Source of the DNA: Hyphomicrobiales bacterium
GTDB lineage: Bacteria > Pseudomonadota > Alphaproteobacteria > Rhizobiales > Rhizobiaceae
NCBI GenBank assembly: GCA_026400435.1
Contig: JAPLOZ010000011.1
Span: 1-64,000, forward strand
DNA length: 64,000 nt
Direction: 5' to 3'
A program made the translations under genes and the position numbers. Of this stretch, positions 1 through 10,348 are shown piece after piece; the first letter of the stretch is position 1; each line of letters begins with the position of its first letter. The notes under the pieces are model-generated. The model saw only the letters and a list, made by a program, of their open reading frames with translations. It ran no database searches and had not been told where the DNA came from.

Positions 1-789
1 TTCTGCCCGCCGCTCAACATCTCGAAGAACGCGCGCTACCCGGTGATGGGCGCCGCGCTGCAGCGGCGCGGCGGCACCGCCCGCCACGATGCGGTTGCCT
101 GGGGATATGCACGCGGCGCGTCGGCGCGTGGCGTCCATATCATCCAGAACTGCGAGGTGACCGGCATCAAGAGGGCGGCAAGCGGCGCAGTGACCGGCGT
201 CGAGACGACGCGCGGCTTCATCGGAGCCAAGAAGGTCGGCGTGGTCGCAGCCGGGCACAGCTCGGTGATCATGGAGATGGCCGGCGTGCGCATGCCGCTC
301 GAATCCTATCCGCTGCAGGCGCTGGTGTCGGAGCCGGTGAAGCCCGTGTTCCCGTGCGTCGTGATGTCAAACACGGTGCACGCCTATATCTCGCAATCCG
401 ACAAGGGCGAGCTGGTGATCGGCGCCGGCACCGATCAGTACGTCTCCTACTCGCAGACCGGCGGACTGCACATCCTGAACCACACGCTCGACGCCATCTG
501 CGAGATGTTCCCGATGTTCACCCGCATGAAGATGCTGCGCTCGTGGGGCGGCATCGTCGATGTGACGCCGGACCGCTCGCCGATCCTGGCCAAGACGCCG
601 GTGCCCGGCCTCTACGTCAACTGCGGCTGGGGCACGGGCGGCTTCAAGGCGACGCCGGGTTCGGGCCATGTCTTTGCCCATACCATCGCCAACGACCAGC
701 CGCACCCGATCAACGCGCCGTTCACGCTGGAACGATTCCGCACCGGCCGGCTGATCGACGAGGCCGCTGCGGCGGCCGTTGCGCACTGA
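1..789 (+). CDS. soxB: Sarcosine oxidase subunit beta, 5' truncated by window edge
   Basis: Open frame 1 from the first base; C-terminal FAD oxidoreductase sequence ([40 protein letters not shown]); followed by soxD, soxA, soxG in canonical order. Confidence 0.95.
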   Translation, partial: FCPPLNISKNARYPVMGAALQRRGGTARHDAVAWGYARGASARGVHIIQNCEVTGIKRAASGAVTGVETTRGFIGAKKVGVVAAGHSSVIMEMAGVRMPLESYPLQALVSEPVKPVFPCVVMSNTVHAYISQSDKGELVIGAGTDQYVSYSQTGGLHILNHTLDAICEMFPMFTRMKMLRSWGGIVDVTPDRSPILAKTPVPGLYVNCGWGTGGFKATPGSGHVFAHTIANDQPHPINAPFTLERFRTGRLIDEAAAAAVAH

Positions 790-799
790 GGAGGGCACG

Positions 800-1189
800 A
801 TGCTTCTGATCCGCTGCCCCTATTGCGAGGAAGATCGTCCGGAACTCGAGTTCCGCAACGCCGGCGAGGCGCACATCGCGCGCTCGGCCAACATGGCTGC
901 CATCAGCGACGACGAGTTCGAGAAGTTCTTCTTCATACGGACAAATCCGAAAGGCGTCATCTTCGAGCGCTGGCGTCACGTGCACGGCTGCGGGCGCTTC
1001 TTCAACGGCGCGCGCGATACGGTCACCGACCGGTTCCTGACCGTCTATAAGGCGGGAGAACCCAAGCCCGATCTGTCCACGCTCGCGTCGAGCGCACCTG
1101 CCGCCTACGCCAACCGTCCGCCTGACCAGCTCAACGCGAAAAAGACCGCGGCGAAACGTACTGCCACCAAGAAGAAGGGAGAGGCGTGA
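800..1189 (+). CDS. soxD: Sarcosine oxidase subunit delta
   Basis: MLLIRCPYCEEDRPELEFRNAGEAHIAR, zinc-binding SoxD signature; between soxB and soxA. Confidence 0.95.
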   Translation: MLLIRCPYCEEDRPELEFRNAGEAHIARSANMAAISDDEFEKFFFIRTNPKGVIFERWRHVHGCGRFFNGARDTVTDRFLTVYKAGEPKPDLSTLASSAPAAYANRPPDQLNAKKTAAKRTATKKKGEA

Positions 1190-4185
1190 TGACCGAGCCT
1201 TTCCGCGTAACCGGCACGGGCCGGCTGACGCCCGCCAGAACCGCGCGCTTCACATTCGACGGCAAGTCATTCAGCGGCCTACAGGGCGACACGCTTGCCT
1301 CGGCGCTGCTCGCCAACGGCGTCCATCTCGTCGGCCGCTCTTTCAAGTATCATCGCCCGCGCGGCATCGTGTCGGCGGGTGCGGAGGAGCCCAACGCGCT
1401 CGTGTCGATCGAACGCGACGCCGCCCGCAAGACGCCGAACGTACGGGCCACCGTGCAGGAGCTCTATGACGGGCTTGCGGCCAATTCGCAGAACCGCTGG
1501 CCTTCGCTGTCCTTTGACATAGGCGCGATCAACGACATCGCCTCGCCGTTCTTCTCGGCGGGCTTCTACTACAAGACCTTCATGTGGCCGAAGGCGGCGT
1601 GGAAACACCTCTATGAGCCGAAGATCCGCGCAGCTGCGGGCCTCGGCGTCGCGCCGGACCAGCCCGATCCCGACCACTACGCGTCGCGCTTCGCGCATTG
1701 CGAGGTGCTGGTGCTTGGCGGCGGCGCGGCAGGCATCGCGGCGGCCCTGGCGGCAGCCGAGACCGGCGTGCGCGTCATTCTCGCCGACGAACAGGCGGAG
1801 TTCGGCGGCGCGCTCCGCTTCGAGAGCGGTGCAAGGATAGACGGCCAGGACGGCTGGGCGTGGACGCTGGCCTCGATCGCGAAGCTCGCCGCCATGGACA
1901 ATGTCCAGCTGCTCTCGCGTACGACTGCTTTCGGATACTATGCGCAGAATTTCGTCGGGCTGACCGAGCGCGTCACCGACCATCTTGCCAACCCCGGCAA
2001 CGAGCAGCCGCGCGAACGGCTTTGGCAGGTTCGCGCAAAGAAGGTGGTGCTGGCGACCGGCGCGATCGAGCGGCACATGGTGTTCGCCGACAACGACAGG
2101 CCGGGCGTGATGCTGGCGGCCGCCGCGCGCACATACCTCAACCACCACGGCGTCGCGGTCGGCCGCAACGTCGGCGTCTATACGGCCGGCGACAGCGCCT
2201 ATGCAGCCGCGATCGACCTGAAAAAGGCCGGCGTTTCGATCGCAACGATCGTCGATCTCAGGGACAATCCGACCGGGCCGCTGGTCGACGAGGCGCGTGC
2301 GCTGGGCATCGAGATCAACCACGGCCGCGCCGTCGTGAAGGCACGCGGCAAACTGCGGGTCTCCTCGATTGTCGTCCAGCCGAAGAATGGCGGCGCGCAG
2401 CGCACCATTCCGGTTGACGCACTGATCACGTCGGCCGGCTGGACGCCTTCGGTGCATCTCTTCTCGCAGTCGCGCGGCAAGGTCGCATTCGACACCGCGA
2501 CCAGGCGTTTCCTGCCGGGCGTCTATGCCCAGGACTGCATGTCCGTAGGCGCTTGTAATGGAACGGACGGCCTGGAAATGGTGCTCGACGAGGGCTACGC
2601 GGCTGGTTCGGCCGCAGCGAGAGATGCCGGCGGCAGGGCGGCAAGGGGCGGCGCGAAACCGAAGGCCGATGCCGGCGAAGGCTGGACCGGCGGCATGCTC
2701 GGTTCGGCTCCCGGGGCAGGGGCCGGGACGACTGTCAAAGCCTTCGTCGACTTCCAGAACGACGTCACAGCCAAGGACATCCGCCAGGCGGTGCAGGAGG
2801 GCATGCGCTCGATCGAGCACGTCAAGCGCTTCACCACCAACGGCATGGCGACCGACCAGGGCAAGACTTCGAACATGCACGGCCTGGCAATCGCCGCCGA
2901 GATGCTGGGCAAGGAAATACCGGAAGTCGGGCTCACCACTTTCCGCGCGCCCTATACTCCGGTCACTTTCGGGGCGATCGTCAACCACGCGCGCGGGCCG
3001 CTGTTCGACCCGACCCGCAAGACGGCGATGCACGGCTGGGCTGCGGCGCATGGCGCGGTGTTCGAGGACGTCGGCCAGTGGAAGCGCGCCTGGTATTTCC
3101 CGAGGGCAGGCGAGGACATGCACGCTGCCGTCAACCGCGAATGCATGACGGTGCGCACGAGCGCGGGCCTGTTCGATGCTTCGACGCTGGGCAAGATCGA
3201 GGTAGTCGGGCCGGACGCGGCGAAGTTCATGGAACTGCTCTACACCAATCCCTGGGAGAAGCTCGAACCCGGCCGCTGCCGCTATGGCATCATGCTGCGC
3301 GAGGACGGCTTCATCTACGATGACGGCGTTGTCGGGCGCCTGGCGCCGGACCGCTTCCACGTTACCACGACGACCGGCGGCGCGGCGCGCGTCATGAACA
3401 TGATGGAGGACTACCTCCAGACTGAGTTCCCACATCTCAATGTGTGGCTGACCTCGATTTCCGAGCAGTGGGCGGTCATCGCGGTGCAGGGGCCGAAAAG
3501 CCGCGACATCATCGCGCCGCTTGTCGAAGGCATCGACATCTCCGACGAGGCCATGCCGCATATGTCGGTGCGCGAGGGAAAGATCTGCGGCGTGCCGACG
3601 CGGCTGTTTCGCATGTCCTTCACCGGCGATCGCGGTTTCGAGGTGAACGTGCCGGCAGACTACGGCCAGGCGGTGTGGGAAGCGTTGTGGGCCGAAGGAC
3701 AAAAGCACGGCGCCTGCGCCTATGGCACCGAGGCCATGCACATTCTACGCGCGGAAAAGGGCTACATCATCGTCGGCCAGGATACCGACGGCACCGTGAC
3801 CCCCAACGATGCCGGGCTCGACTGGGCGGTCGGCAAGAAGAAGGCTGATTTTGTAGGCATTCGCGGCCTGACCCGACCGGATCTGGTGGCGGCCGGCCGC
3901 AAGCAGCTGGTCGGCCTGAAGACGACGGACCCAAGCACGGTGCTCGAAGAAGGAGCGCAGATCGTCGCCAATCCGACCCAGCCGATCCCGATGACCATGA
4001 TCGGCCACGTCACGTCGAGTTACTGGTCGCACAACTGCGGCCGGTCGATCGCCATGGGTCTTGTTGTCGACGGGCGCTCGCGCATGGGCGAGACGCTGTT
4101 CGTGCCAATGCCATCAGGAGCGATCGAGGTCGAAATCTGCTCGCCGGTATTCTTCGACGAGAAGGGAGGACGCCTCAATGGCTAA
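1189..4185 (+). CDS. soxA: Sarcosine oxidase subunit alpha
   Basis: About 998 aa; N-terminal 2Fe-2S-like region, FAD/NAD domain (VLVLGGGAAGIAAALAAAETG) and C-terminal aminomethyltransferase domain; ATG overlaps soxD stop. Confidence 0.95.
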   Translation: MTEPFRVTGTGRLTPARTARFTFDGKSFSGLQGDTLASALLANGVHLVGRSFKYHRPRGIVSAGAEEPNALVSIERDAARKTPNVRATVQELYDGLAANSQNRWPSLSFDIGAINDIASPFFSAGFYYKTFMWPKAAWKHLYEPKIRAAAGLGVAPDQPDPDHYASRFAHCEVLVLGGGAAGIAAALAAAETGVRVILADEQAEFGGALRFESGARIDGQDGWAWTLASIAKLAAMDNVQLLSRTTAFGYYAQNFVGLTERVTDHLANPGNEQPRERLWQVRAKKVVLATGAIERHMVFADNDRPGVMLAAAARTYLNHHGVAVGRNVGVYTAGDSAYAAAIDLKKAGVSIATIVDLRDNPTGPLVDEARALGIEINHGRAVVKARGKLRVSSIVVQPKNGGAQRTIPVDALITSAGWTPSVHLFSQSRGKVAFDTATRRFLPGVYAQDCMSVGACNGTDGLEMVLDEGYAAGSAAARDAGGRAARGGAKPKADAGEGWTGGMLGSAPGAGAGTTVKAFVDFQNDVTAKDIRQAVQEGMRSIEHVKRFTTNGMATDQGKTSNMHGLAIAAEMLGKEIPEVGLTTFRAPYTPVTFGAIVNHARGPLFDPTRKTAMHGWAAAHGAVFEDVGQWKRAWYFPRAGEDMHAAVNRECMTVRTSAGLFDASTLGKIEVVGPDAAKFMELLYTNPWEKLEPGRCRYGIMLREDGFIYDDGVVGRLAPDRFHVTTTTGGAARVMNMMEDYLQTEFPHLNVWLTSISEQWAVIAVQGPKSRDIIAPLVEGIDISDEAMPHMSVREGKICGVPTRLFRMSFTGDRGFEVNVPADYGQAVWEALWAEGQKHGACAYGTEAMHILRAEKGYIIVGQDTDGTVTPNDAGLDWAVGKKKADFVGIRGLTRPDLVAAGRKQLVGLKTTDPSTVLEEGAQIVANPTQPIPMTMIGHVTSSYWSHNCGRSIAMGLVVDGRSRMGETLFVPMPSGAIEVEICSPVFFDEKGGRLNG

Positions 4186-4753
4186 GGCTTCACAGTCGGC
4201 CACTGTCCAGTCCAGCGCCCTGCGGCGGCCCGCCGAGGCCGGCCGCGCGTTCTCGGCCCGGGGTGTCGAGCTGGTAGCGCTGCCGCCCGCGCACCGCATT
4301 TCGCTGCGTGCGCCGGCCGGCTCTGTTGCGGAGCTTTCCAAGGCGCTGGGCCTCACCTTGCCGCAGAAACCGAAGACCTCGGCGTCGAAGGGCACTCGCA
4401 CCGCGCTTTGGCTCGGGCCCGACGAGTGGCTGGTGTTCGACGATGGCGCGAAGGATCCGCTGAACGACTGCGCAGGCGTTGCGGCGCTGCATTCGGCGGT
4501 CGGAATTTCCCACCGCAATATCGCGGCGTCGGTGACGGGACCAGGCGCCGCCCGGACCGTCAATGCAGGATGCCCGCAGGACCTGTCGCTCGCGCTTTTT
4601 CCGGTCGGGGGCTGCTCGCGTACCATTCTTGGAAAGGCCGAGATCGTGTTGCTGCGCACCGGCGACGAGGCCTTCCGCGTCGAATGCTGGCGCTCCTTTT
4701 CCGACTATGTCTTGACCTTCCTTACGGAAGGTGCGCGCGACGCTGCGGTCTGA
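4178..4753 (+). CDS. soxG: Sarcosine oxidase subunit gamma
   Basis: Position in soxBDAG; ATG at 4178 overlaps soxA 3' end; LWLGPDEWLVFDD motif. Confidence 0.9.
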   Translation: MAKASQSATVQSSALRRPAEAGRAFSARGVELVALPPAHRISLRAPAGSVAELSKALGLTLPQKPKTSASKGTRTALWLGPDEWLVFDDGAKDPLNDCAGVAALHSAVGISHRNIAASVTGPGAARTVNAGCPQDLSLALFPVGGCSRTILGKAEIVLLRTGDEAFRVECWRSFSDYVLTFLTEGARDAAV

Positions 4754-4812
4754 ACTGAGGCCCGGAGCGCGCCGCGTTCCGCCGGCTGCCTCCGGGGGCT
4801 CCCCCCAGTTCA
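4751..4812. terminator. Nested inverted repeat between convergent genes, probable bidirectional terminator
   Basis: TGAACTG (4751-4757)/CAGTTCA (4806-4812) enclosing CCCGGAG (4761-4767)/CTCCGGG (4790-4796). Confidence 0.45.
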
Positions 4813-4816
4813 ATGA

Positions 4817-5489
<673 letters not shown>

Positions 5490-5518
5490 AGACGCTTTCA
5501 GCATGGTCAGCGGCAGCC

Positions 5519-5543
5519 GGAACGAAACAGTGCGACAGGCGTT
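5519..5543 (+). promoter_or_regulatory. Candidate sigma-EcfG promoter (GGAAC-N16-CGTT)
   Basis: GGAAC 5519-5523, 16-nt spacer, CGTT 5540-5543, 33 bp upstream of the ATG at 5577. Confidence 0.65.
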
Positions 5544-5576
5544 GTGTGTCGCTTCCGATTTGCAAGGACGAAACAC

Positions 5577-5891
5577 ATGGCTTCCGCTTTCTCACGTTTC
5601 CGCGGCGATATCGAAGACGATCTCGAAGCGCAGGTTGCAAGGCTGACAAAAGAGCTCGCAATGCTGCGGAAGTCGGCTGGCAAGCGCGGCTCCGTGGCCT
5701 ATGGCGATGCGCGCGGCGCGGCTGCGGACCTGTATGGCGACCTGCGCGAACGGTTCATCGAAGCAATTCCGATCGTGCGCAAGCAGGCCAAGGCAGCCGA
5801 CCGTGCAGCGCGCGACAATCCGACGGTGACCGCCGCCGTGGTCGGCCTTGCCGTGGTTGGCCTGCTGGTAACAATGATAGCGCGCCGCTGA
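5577..5891 (+). CDS. DUF883/ElaB/YqjD-like membrane-anchored protein
   Basis: Coiled-coil-like N-terminus, then RDNPTVTAAVVGLAVVGLLVTMIARR C-terminal TM with Arg-Arg end. Confidence 0.7.
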   Translation: MASAFSRFRGDIEDDLEAQVARLTKELAMLRKSAGKRGSVAYGDARGAAADLYGDLRERFIEAIPIVRKQAKAADRAARDNPTVTAAVVGLAVVGLLVTMIARR

Positions 5892-5898
5892 GCGGTGT

Positions 5899-6276
5899 TC
5901 AGCCGTCGTTCGAGGCGTTGAGCTGGTCGGGCATGAGCCCGCTGTCCCGCCTCGAATCCGCCAAAACCTCGCCGAGGGTCAGCCTGCGCGTCGCGATCAT
6001 CGGCGCATAGGCATTTCGCAATCCAGCCATGCGCGGGTTGTCCCGGTGCAGGGCCAGCGCGGTCTGGTCAGCGTATAGTTCGGTGACCAGAATGAGGTTG
6101 GGCGCAGGCGCGCCCTTTGCGTCCAGAACTTTCACGACTTCGAAGCGCAGGCAGCCGCGCTCTTCGGCAAGGGTTTTTCTTGCGTGGTCCTTCATGAGGG
6201 CGATGAATTCGTCTTCGCGTCCGCCCTGCGTCTCGAATTCGACGATGATGCTGATCTGCGGCACATTTGTCTCCAT
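5899..6276 (-). CDS. Antibiotic biosynthesis monooxygenase (ABM)-family / putative quinol monooxygenase
   Basis: ISIIVEFETQGGREDEFIALMKDHARKTLAEERGCLRFEV. Confidence 0.85.
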   Translation of the reverse strand: METNVPQISIIVEFETQGGREDEFIALMKDHARKTLAEERGCLRFEVVKVLDAKGAPAPNLILVTELYADQTALALHRDNPRMAGLRNAYAPMIATRRLTLGEVLADSRRDSGLMPDQLNASNDG

Positions 6277-6300
6277 ATGGTCCCGGCCGACGACAATACG

Positions 6301-6774
6301 TCAAGCCGGCTTGGGCGGCACGAAGGCGAGCGTGAGCCAGCGCGCCGTGAGGGCGGGTTTAGCCGATCCATCAATCTCGATGGTTACGTCGTTGGTGACC
6401 TGCACCCAACCTGAAGGCCGGATCTTGAGGTCGGCCAACACAAACCGCGCCCTGATGCGGGCGCCGCTCTTTACCGGCGCGACGAAACGCACCGTATCGA
6501 AACCATGGTTGATTCCGATGTCCGCGCGTTCGACTTTCGGCGCCGTTTCGAAGGCAAAAGCCGACAACAGCGAAAGCGTCAGGAAACCGTGCGCTATCGT
6601 TCCGCCGAACGGCGTCTCCGCCGCGGCTCGGGCCGGGTCGCAATGGATGAACTGATGATCGTCGGTTGCATCCGCGAACTGGTCGATCATGGTCTGCGTG
6701 ATCTCGCGCCACGGCGACAGGCCGCTTTCCTTGCCGACCATCGCTTGCAATTCGTCGAGCGTTATCGTCCTCAA
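6301..6774 (-). CDS. MaoC family dehydratase
   Basis: FADATDDHQFIHCDPARAAAETPFGGTIAHGFLTLSLL hotdog/MaoC signature; TTG start overlaps upstream stop. Confidence 0.9.
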   Translation of the reverse strand: MRTITLDELQAMVGKESGLSPWREITQTMIDQFADATDDHQFIHCDPARAAAETPFGGTIAHGFLTLSLLSAFAFETAPKVERADIGINHGFDTVRFVAPVKSGARIRARFVLADLKIRPSGWVQVTNDVTIEIDGSAKPALTARWLTLAFVPPKPA

Positions 6775-7505
6775 GCCGACTGTCTCCTCTCGCGCTGGGC
6801 AAGCGTTCGAACCTTTCGAAGGGCATTGCGCCGGAGGTAGAGCTGGTCGCCATGCCGTGGAGCGCTGTGGGCCTCTCGAAAGCCGTGCCTCAAGAGGTAA
6901 TCGCGCAGCTCCGGATATAACACTCCTCCTTCATAAAATCTTCGGCGTGACACTTCGACGATAACGGCCTTTGCATGGTTCAGCACTGACTGTCCGCCCT
7001 TAAGCGCAAGCAGCTCCGCGCCCTGTACGTCCACGACAAGGAGATCAGGCTTGGCAAATCCGTTTTCCATCGCAATTTCATCGAGTGTCCTCGTCACGAC
7101 TTCTTCGGAGATCCCGGTGTCTTCAACACTCGGCCAATAGCGCTTGAACATCGGCGTCGCCGCATACATCGAACTGGATGCCCCCTCATTGCTGAAGCGC
7201 CGCAGATGAAGAACCTGATTGCCCGTGTCGGCGACAAACGCGTTGACCGCTGTGTGGCTCGTCGCGGCGTTCGACTTGACGGCCAGCCGGGCGACGAGTT
7301 CGCGGTAGTCCGCCGCCGACGCCTCAACCCAGAGCACTTTGGCAAGGCCAAGCGCCTCGTAGTCGGCGCGCTCTTCGCCGAAATGCGCTCCAACGTGGAT
7401 TGCCGTTGCCAGGCCAATCTCCGCGCCCAGGCCCTCCTTCAGAACCTCGATAGGTTCGCGGTGCGCTTTTCTGAACCCAAGCAATCTCAGACATCTATTC
7501 AACAC
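6771..7505 (-). CDS. FkbM family methyltransferase
   Basis: AIHVGAHFGEERADYEALG... LLVVDVQGAELLALKGG..., FkbM SAM-binding motifs; GTG start. Confidence 0.85.
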   Translation of the reverse strand: MLNRCLRLLGFRKAHREPIEVLKEGLGAEIGLATAIHVGAHFGEERADYEALGLAKVLWVEASAADYRELVARLAVKSNAATSHTAVNAFVADTGNQVLHLRRFSNEGASSSMYAATPMFKRYWPSVEDTGISEEVVTRTLDEIAMENGFAKPDLLVVDVQGAELLALKGGQSVLNHAKAVIVEVSRRRFYEGGVLYPELRDYLLRHGFREAHSAPRHGDQLYLRRNALRKVRTLAQRERRQSA

Positions 7506-7682
7506 TACAGGAGTTTCCCGGGACCGCGGTGGTGTTCAAACCCGGTTCCAACCCAGCCGGCCTGCATGGCCTGCGATCACATTGCAAATGCAGAGTTAAA
7601 TGTCTTACGGTCGCCACTCGGAAGACATTGTTTTGCAGCATGCGGGTGACCAATTGAGTTTCACTTCAAGGCAGGGTTCAAA

Positions 7683-8513
7683 TTGATATTGTACGTCATA
7701 AACACTCAGAAGTCTCAAGACAGAATGTTGCATATGCAGAATATGCTTCATGGGATGAACGTAGATTTTTCTCGCGTTGACGCAATTGATGGAGATGATC
7801 TTACGGAGTCGGATCTTGCGTATTGGCAATCCCGCTCGCGGGTGTGGGCGCCGCTGACAGCCAACGAGATCGCCTGCTTCTTGAGCCACCGCAAATCATG
7901 GCAGCTGGTCGTCGAGCGAGGCGAGCACTGGGCTTTTATCTGTGAGGATGACATTCACGTCTGCGAGGCATTTGAACAATTCGTGAGAACGCCGACGTGG
8001 CTCCCGGAGAAGGCTGACATCGTCAAGGCGGAAACCGTGCTCGAGCGGGTCGAATTGGATCGGAATCCGACCTCCGATAAATTGAACCACGCTCTGAGGA
8101 AACTGAACTCCGAACATCTCGGCGCCGCTGCATATTTTGTTTCCCTCGATGCCTGCAAACGCCTGCTTCAGCTTACAGACGAAATTTGCGAGCCCGTCGA
8201 TTGCCTGCTGTTTTCGTCGCGTGCGCCTATAATGTGTCAGTTGGAGGTCTATCAGATCGACCCGGCGCTGTGCATTCAGGATCGCTTTCTCGCACGCGAG
8301 GGGCAAGGTTTGGGGCTGGTCAGCCAGATACCCCTGACGCGGTTCGACAAGGTTGCGCCGGTTGGATTCAACCAGTGGGCAAGCAAGTTGTGGCTGGAAG
8401 CAAAGCGACCTTTGCGGCAGTTCGCGGGGCTCGTGCGACGCAAGGCCCTGACCGCGATTGGGCGCTCTGTCTTCAAGGTCGTGCCGATTCATCTCGCTCA
8501 AAGGCAAGAATGA
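7683..8513 (+). CDS. Glycosyltransferase family 25 (LPS/surface glycan type)
   Basis: LYVINTQKSQDRMLHM..., FSRVDAIDGDDL, EIACFLSHRKSWQ, ICEDDIHV. Confidence 0.85.
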   Translation: MILYVINTQKSQDRMLHMQNMLHGMNVDFSRVDAIDGDDLTESDLAYWQSRSRVWAPLTANEIACFLSHRKSWQLVVERGEHWAFICEDDIHVCEAFEQFVRTPTWLPEKADIVKAETVLERVELDRNPTSDKLNHALRKLNSEHLGAAAYFVSLDACKRLLQLTDEICEPVDCLLFSSRAPIMCQLEVYQIDPALCIQDRFLAREGQGLGLVSQIPLTRFDKVAPVGFNQWASKLWLEAKRPLRQFAGLVRRKALTAIGRSVFKVVPIHLAQRQE

Positions 8514-9379
8514 GAGGACACGTCATCAGTCGGATATACGCTGGCATGGGCAACCAGATGTTCCAGTATGCCGCGGGAAGGGCCTTGGCTCTTCGCAGTG
8601 GAAGTTCGTTCCAATTGGACTGCCGCCACCTCGACAGCGCCGGGTCACCGCCCTACGGGCTTGGCCATTTCAACATTGAAAGGGCGCTCAGTTCGGGAAG
8701 GTTGCCGCCGGAGCGCAAGGGTCAGCGGATCAGGTACAATGTCTGGCTGAAGTTGAAACTCCCCCCACAGCTGTTGAGGGAGAAACATGCGCGGTTCGAC
8801 GAACGGTTGCTCGCGCCACTGACCGATGTGTTTCTGGACGGCTATTGGCAATCCGAGCGGTATTTCGCGGATGCTGCCGATACGATCCGTGTGGATTTCC
8901 AGTTCACCACGCTGCCCGATCTACAGAACGCACGTCACCTCGAGCGCATCAGTGCGGTTCGAGCAGTTTCGCTCCACGTTCGGCGTGGCGACTACCTTCG
9001 ACCGGAGGTGCAGGCGCAATTTGGCTCGCCGACGCTGAAGTACTATCGCGACGCCGTCGACCTGATCGCTTCGAATATTGACGCCGAGCCCGTGGTCTAT
9101 GTCTTCTCGGATGATCCCGAATGGGTGCGCGACAATCTCATCTTACCCTTCGAGACAAGAGTGATGGCGCATAACGGTCCGGACAAGAACTACGAGGACA
9201 TGCGCCTGATGAGCGCCTGCCGGCACCATGTCATCGCCAACTCAAGTTTTTCGTGGTGGGGGGCCTGGCTCAATGCATCTCCCGACAAGATCGTCGTTGC
9301 ACCGAAACAATGGTTCGTCGATCCGAGAATTGACAATCCGGACATCACGCCCGACTCATGGCTGCGCCTGGATGGGTGA
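8510..9379 (+). CDS. Alpha-1,2-fucosyltransferase (GT11)
   Basis: IYAGMGNQMFQYAAGRALA N-terminus and SLHVRRGDYL (HxRRxDY) motif; ATGA overlap with GT25 stop. Confidence 0.92.
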   Translation: MRGHVISRIYAGMGNQMFQYAAGRALALRSGSSFQLDCRHLDSAGSPPYGLGHFNIERALSSGRLPPERKGQRIRYNVWLKLKLPPQLLREKHARFDERLLAPLTDVFLDGYWQSERYFADAADTIRVDFQFTTLPDLQNARHLERISAVRAVSLHVRRGDYLRPEVQAQFGSPTLKYYRDAVDLIASNIDAEPVVYVFSDDPEWVRDNLILPFETRVMAHNGPDKNYEDMRLMSACRHHVIANSSFSWWGAWLNASPDKIVVAPKQWFVDPRIDNPDITPDSWLRLDG

Positions 9380-9391
9380 GGCAGCCCCGAC

Positions 9392-10348
9392 TCAAACGGC
9401 CCTGGTGTCGACTCGCTCGAGAAAATGCCGGTAGGTCGCGCGGATGCCGTCCTCCAGGCCAATCTTCGGGCGCCATCCCATCGCGGCGATCTTGCTGCCG
9501 TCCATCAGCTTGCGCGGCGTCCCGTCGGGCTTCGTCGGGTCCAGAACGAGCGCGCCACCATAGCCGACGATCCGGCAGACGATCGCGGCGAGTTCCAGGA
9601 TGGTGAGGTCGCTGCCGCTGCCGACATTGATGTGTTCAGCGCCGGAATAATGCCGCATCAGGAACACAAGCGCCTCGGCGCAGTCATCGACATGCAGAAA
9701 TTCGCGGCGCGGCTTGCCGGTTCCCCAGAGCATCACGCTCGGTGCGCCTGAAGCCTTGGCATCATGCACCTTGCGGATCAGCGCGGGCAGAACATGGCTT
9801 GTCGCAAGGTCGAAATTGTCGCCAGGACCGTAGAGGTTGGTCGGCATCGCCGAGATGAAGTCCGCGCCGTGCTGCTGCCGGTAGGCCTGGCACAGCTTGA
9901 TGCCGGCAATCTTGGCGATTGCGTACCATTCATTCGTCGGCTCCAGGGGGCCGGTCAGAAGCGCTTCCTCGCGTATCGGCTGCTCGGCAAGTTTCGGGTA
10001 GATGCAGGAAGAGCCCAGGAACAGAAGCTTTTCCACGCCGGATCGGTGCGCCGCCGCGATGACATTCGCCTCGATCATCAAATTGTCGTAGAGGAAATCG
10101 GCGGGTGCGGTCGCGTTGGCAAGGATGCCGCCCACCTTGGCCGCGGCGAGAAACACCACCTGCGGGCGGTTTTCGGTCATCCAGCGATCGACAGACGCCT
10201 GGTTCTTCAGGTCAAGTTCGGTGCGCGACGCGGCGAGCACCGTGCAGTTTTCCCGACCAAGCCGGCGCACGATCGCGCTGCCGACCATGCCATTATGGCC
10301 GCAGACCAATACCCGCTTGCCGGCCAGGTCGAATTGGACCTCAGCCAC
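9392..10348 (-). CDS. fcl: GDP-L-fucose synthase
   Basis: [65 protein letters not shown]. Confidence 0.93.
   Translation of the reverse strand: MAEVQFDLAGKRVLVCGHNGMVGSAIVRRLGRENCTVLAASRTELDLKNQASVDRWMTENRPQVVFLAAAKVGGILANATAPADFLYDNLMIEANVIAAAHRSGVEKLLFLGSSCIYPKLAEQPIREEALLTGPLEPTNEWYAIAKIAGIKLCQAYRQQHGADFISAMPTNLYGPGDNFDLATSHVLPALIRKVHDAKASGAPSVMLWGTGKPRREFLHVDDCAEALVFLMRHYSGAEHINVGSGSDLTILELAAIVCRIVGYGGALVLDPTKPDGTPRKLMDGSKIAAMGWRPKIGLEDGIRATYRHFLERVDTRAV

Noticed and set aside
1279-3741. 820-aa minus-strand ORF
   Set aside because: Antisense to soxA; same compositional artefact.
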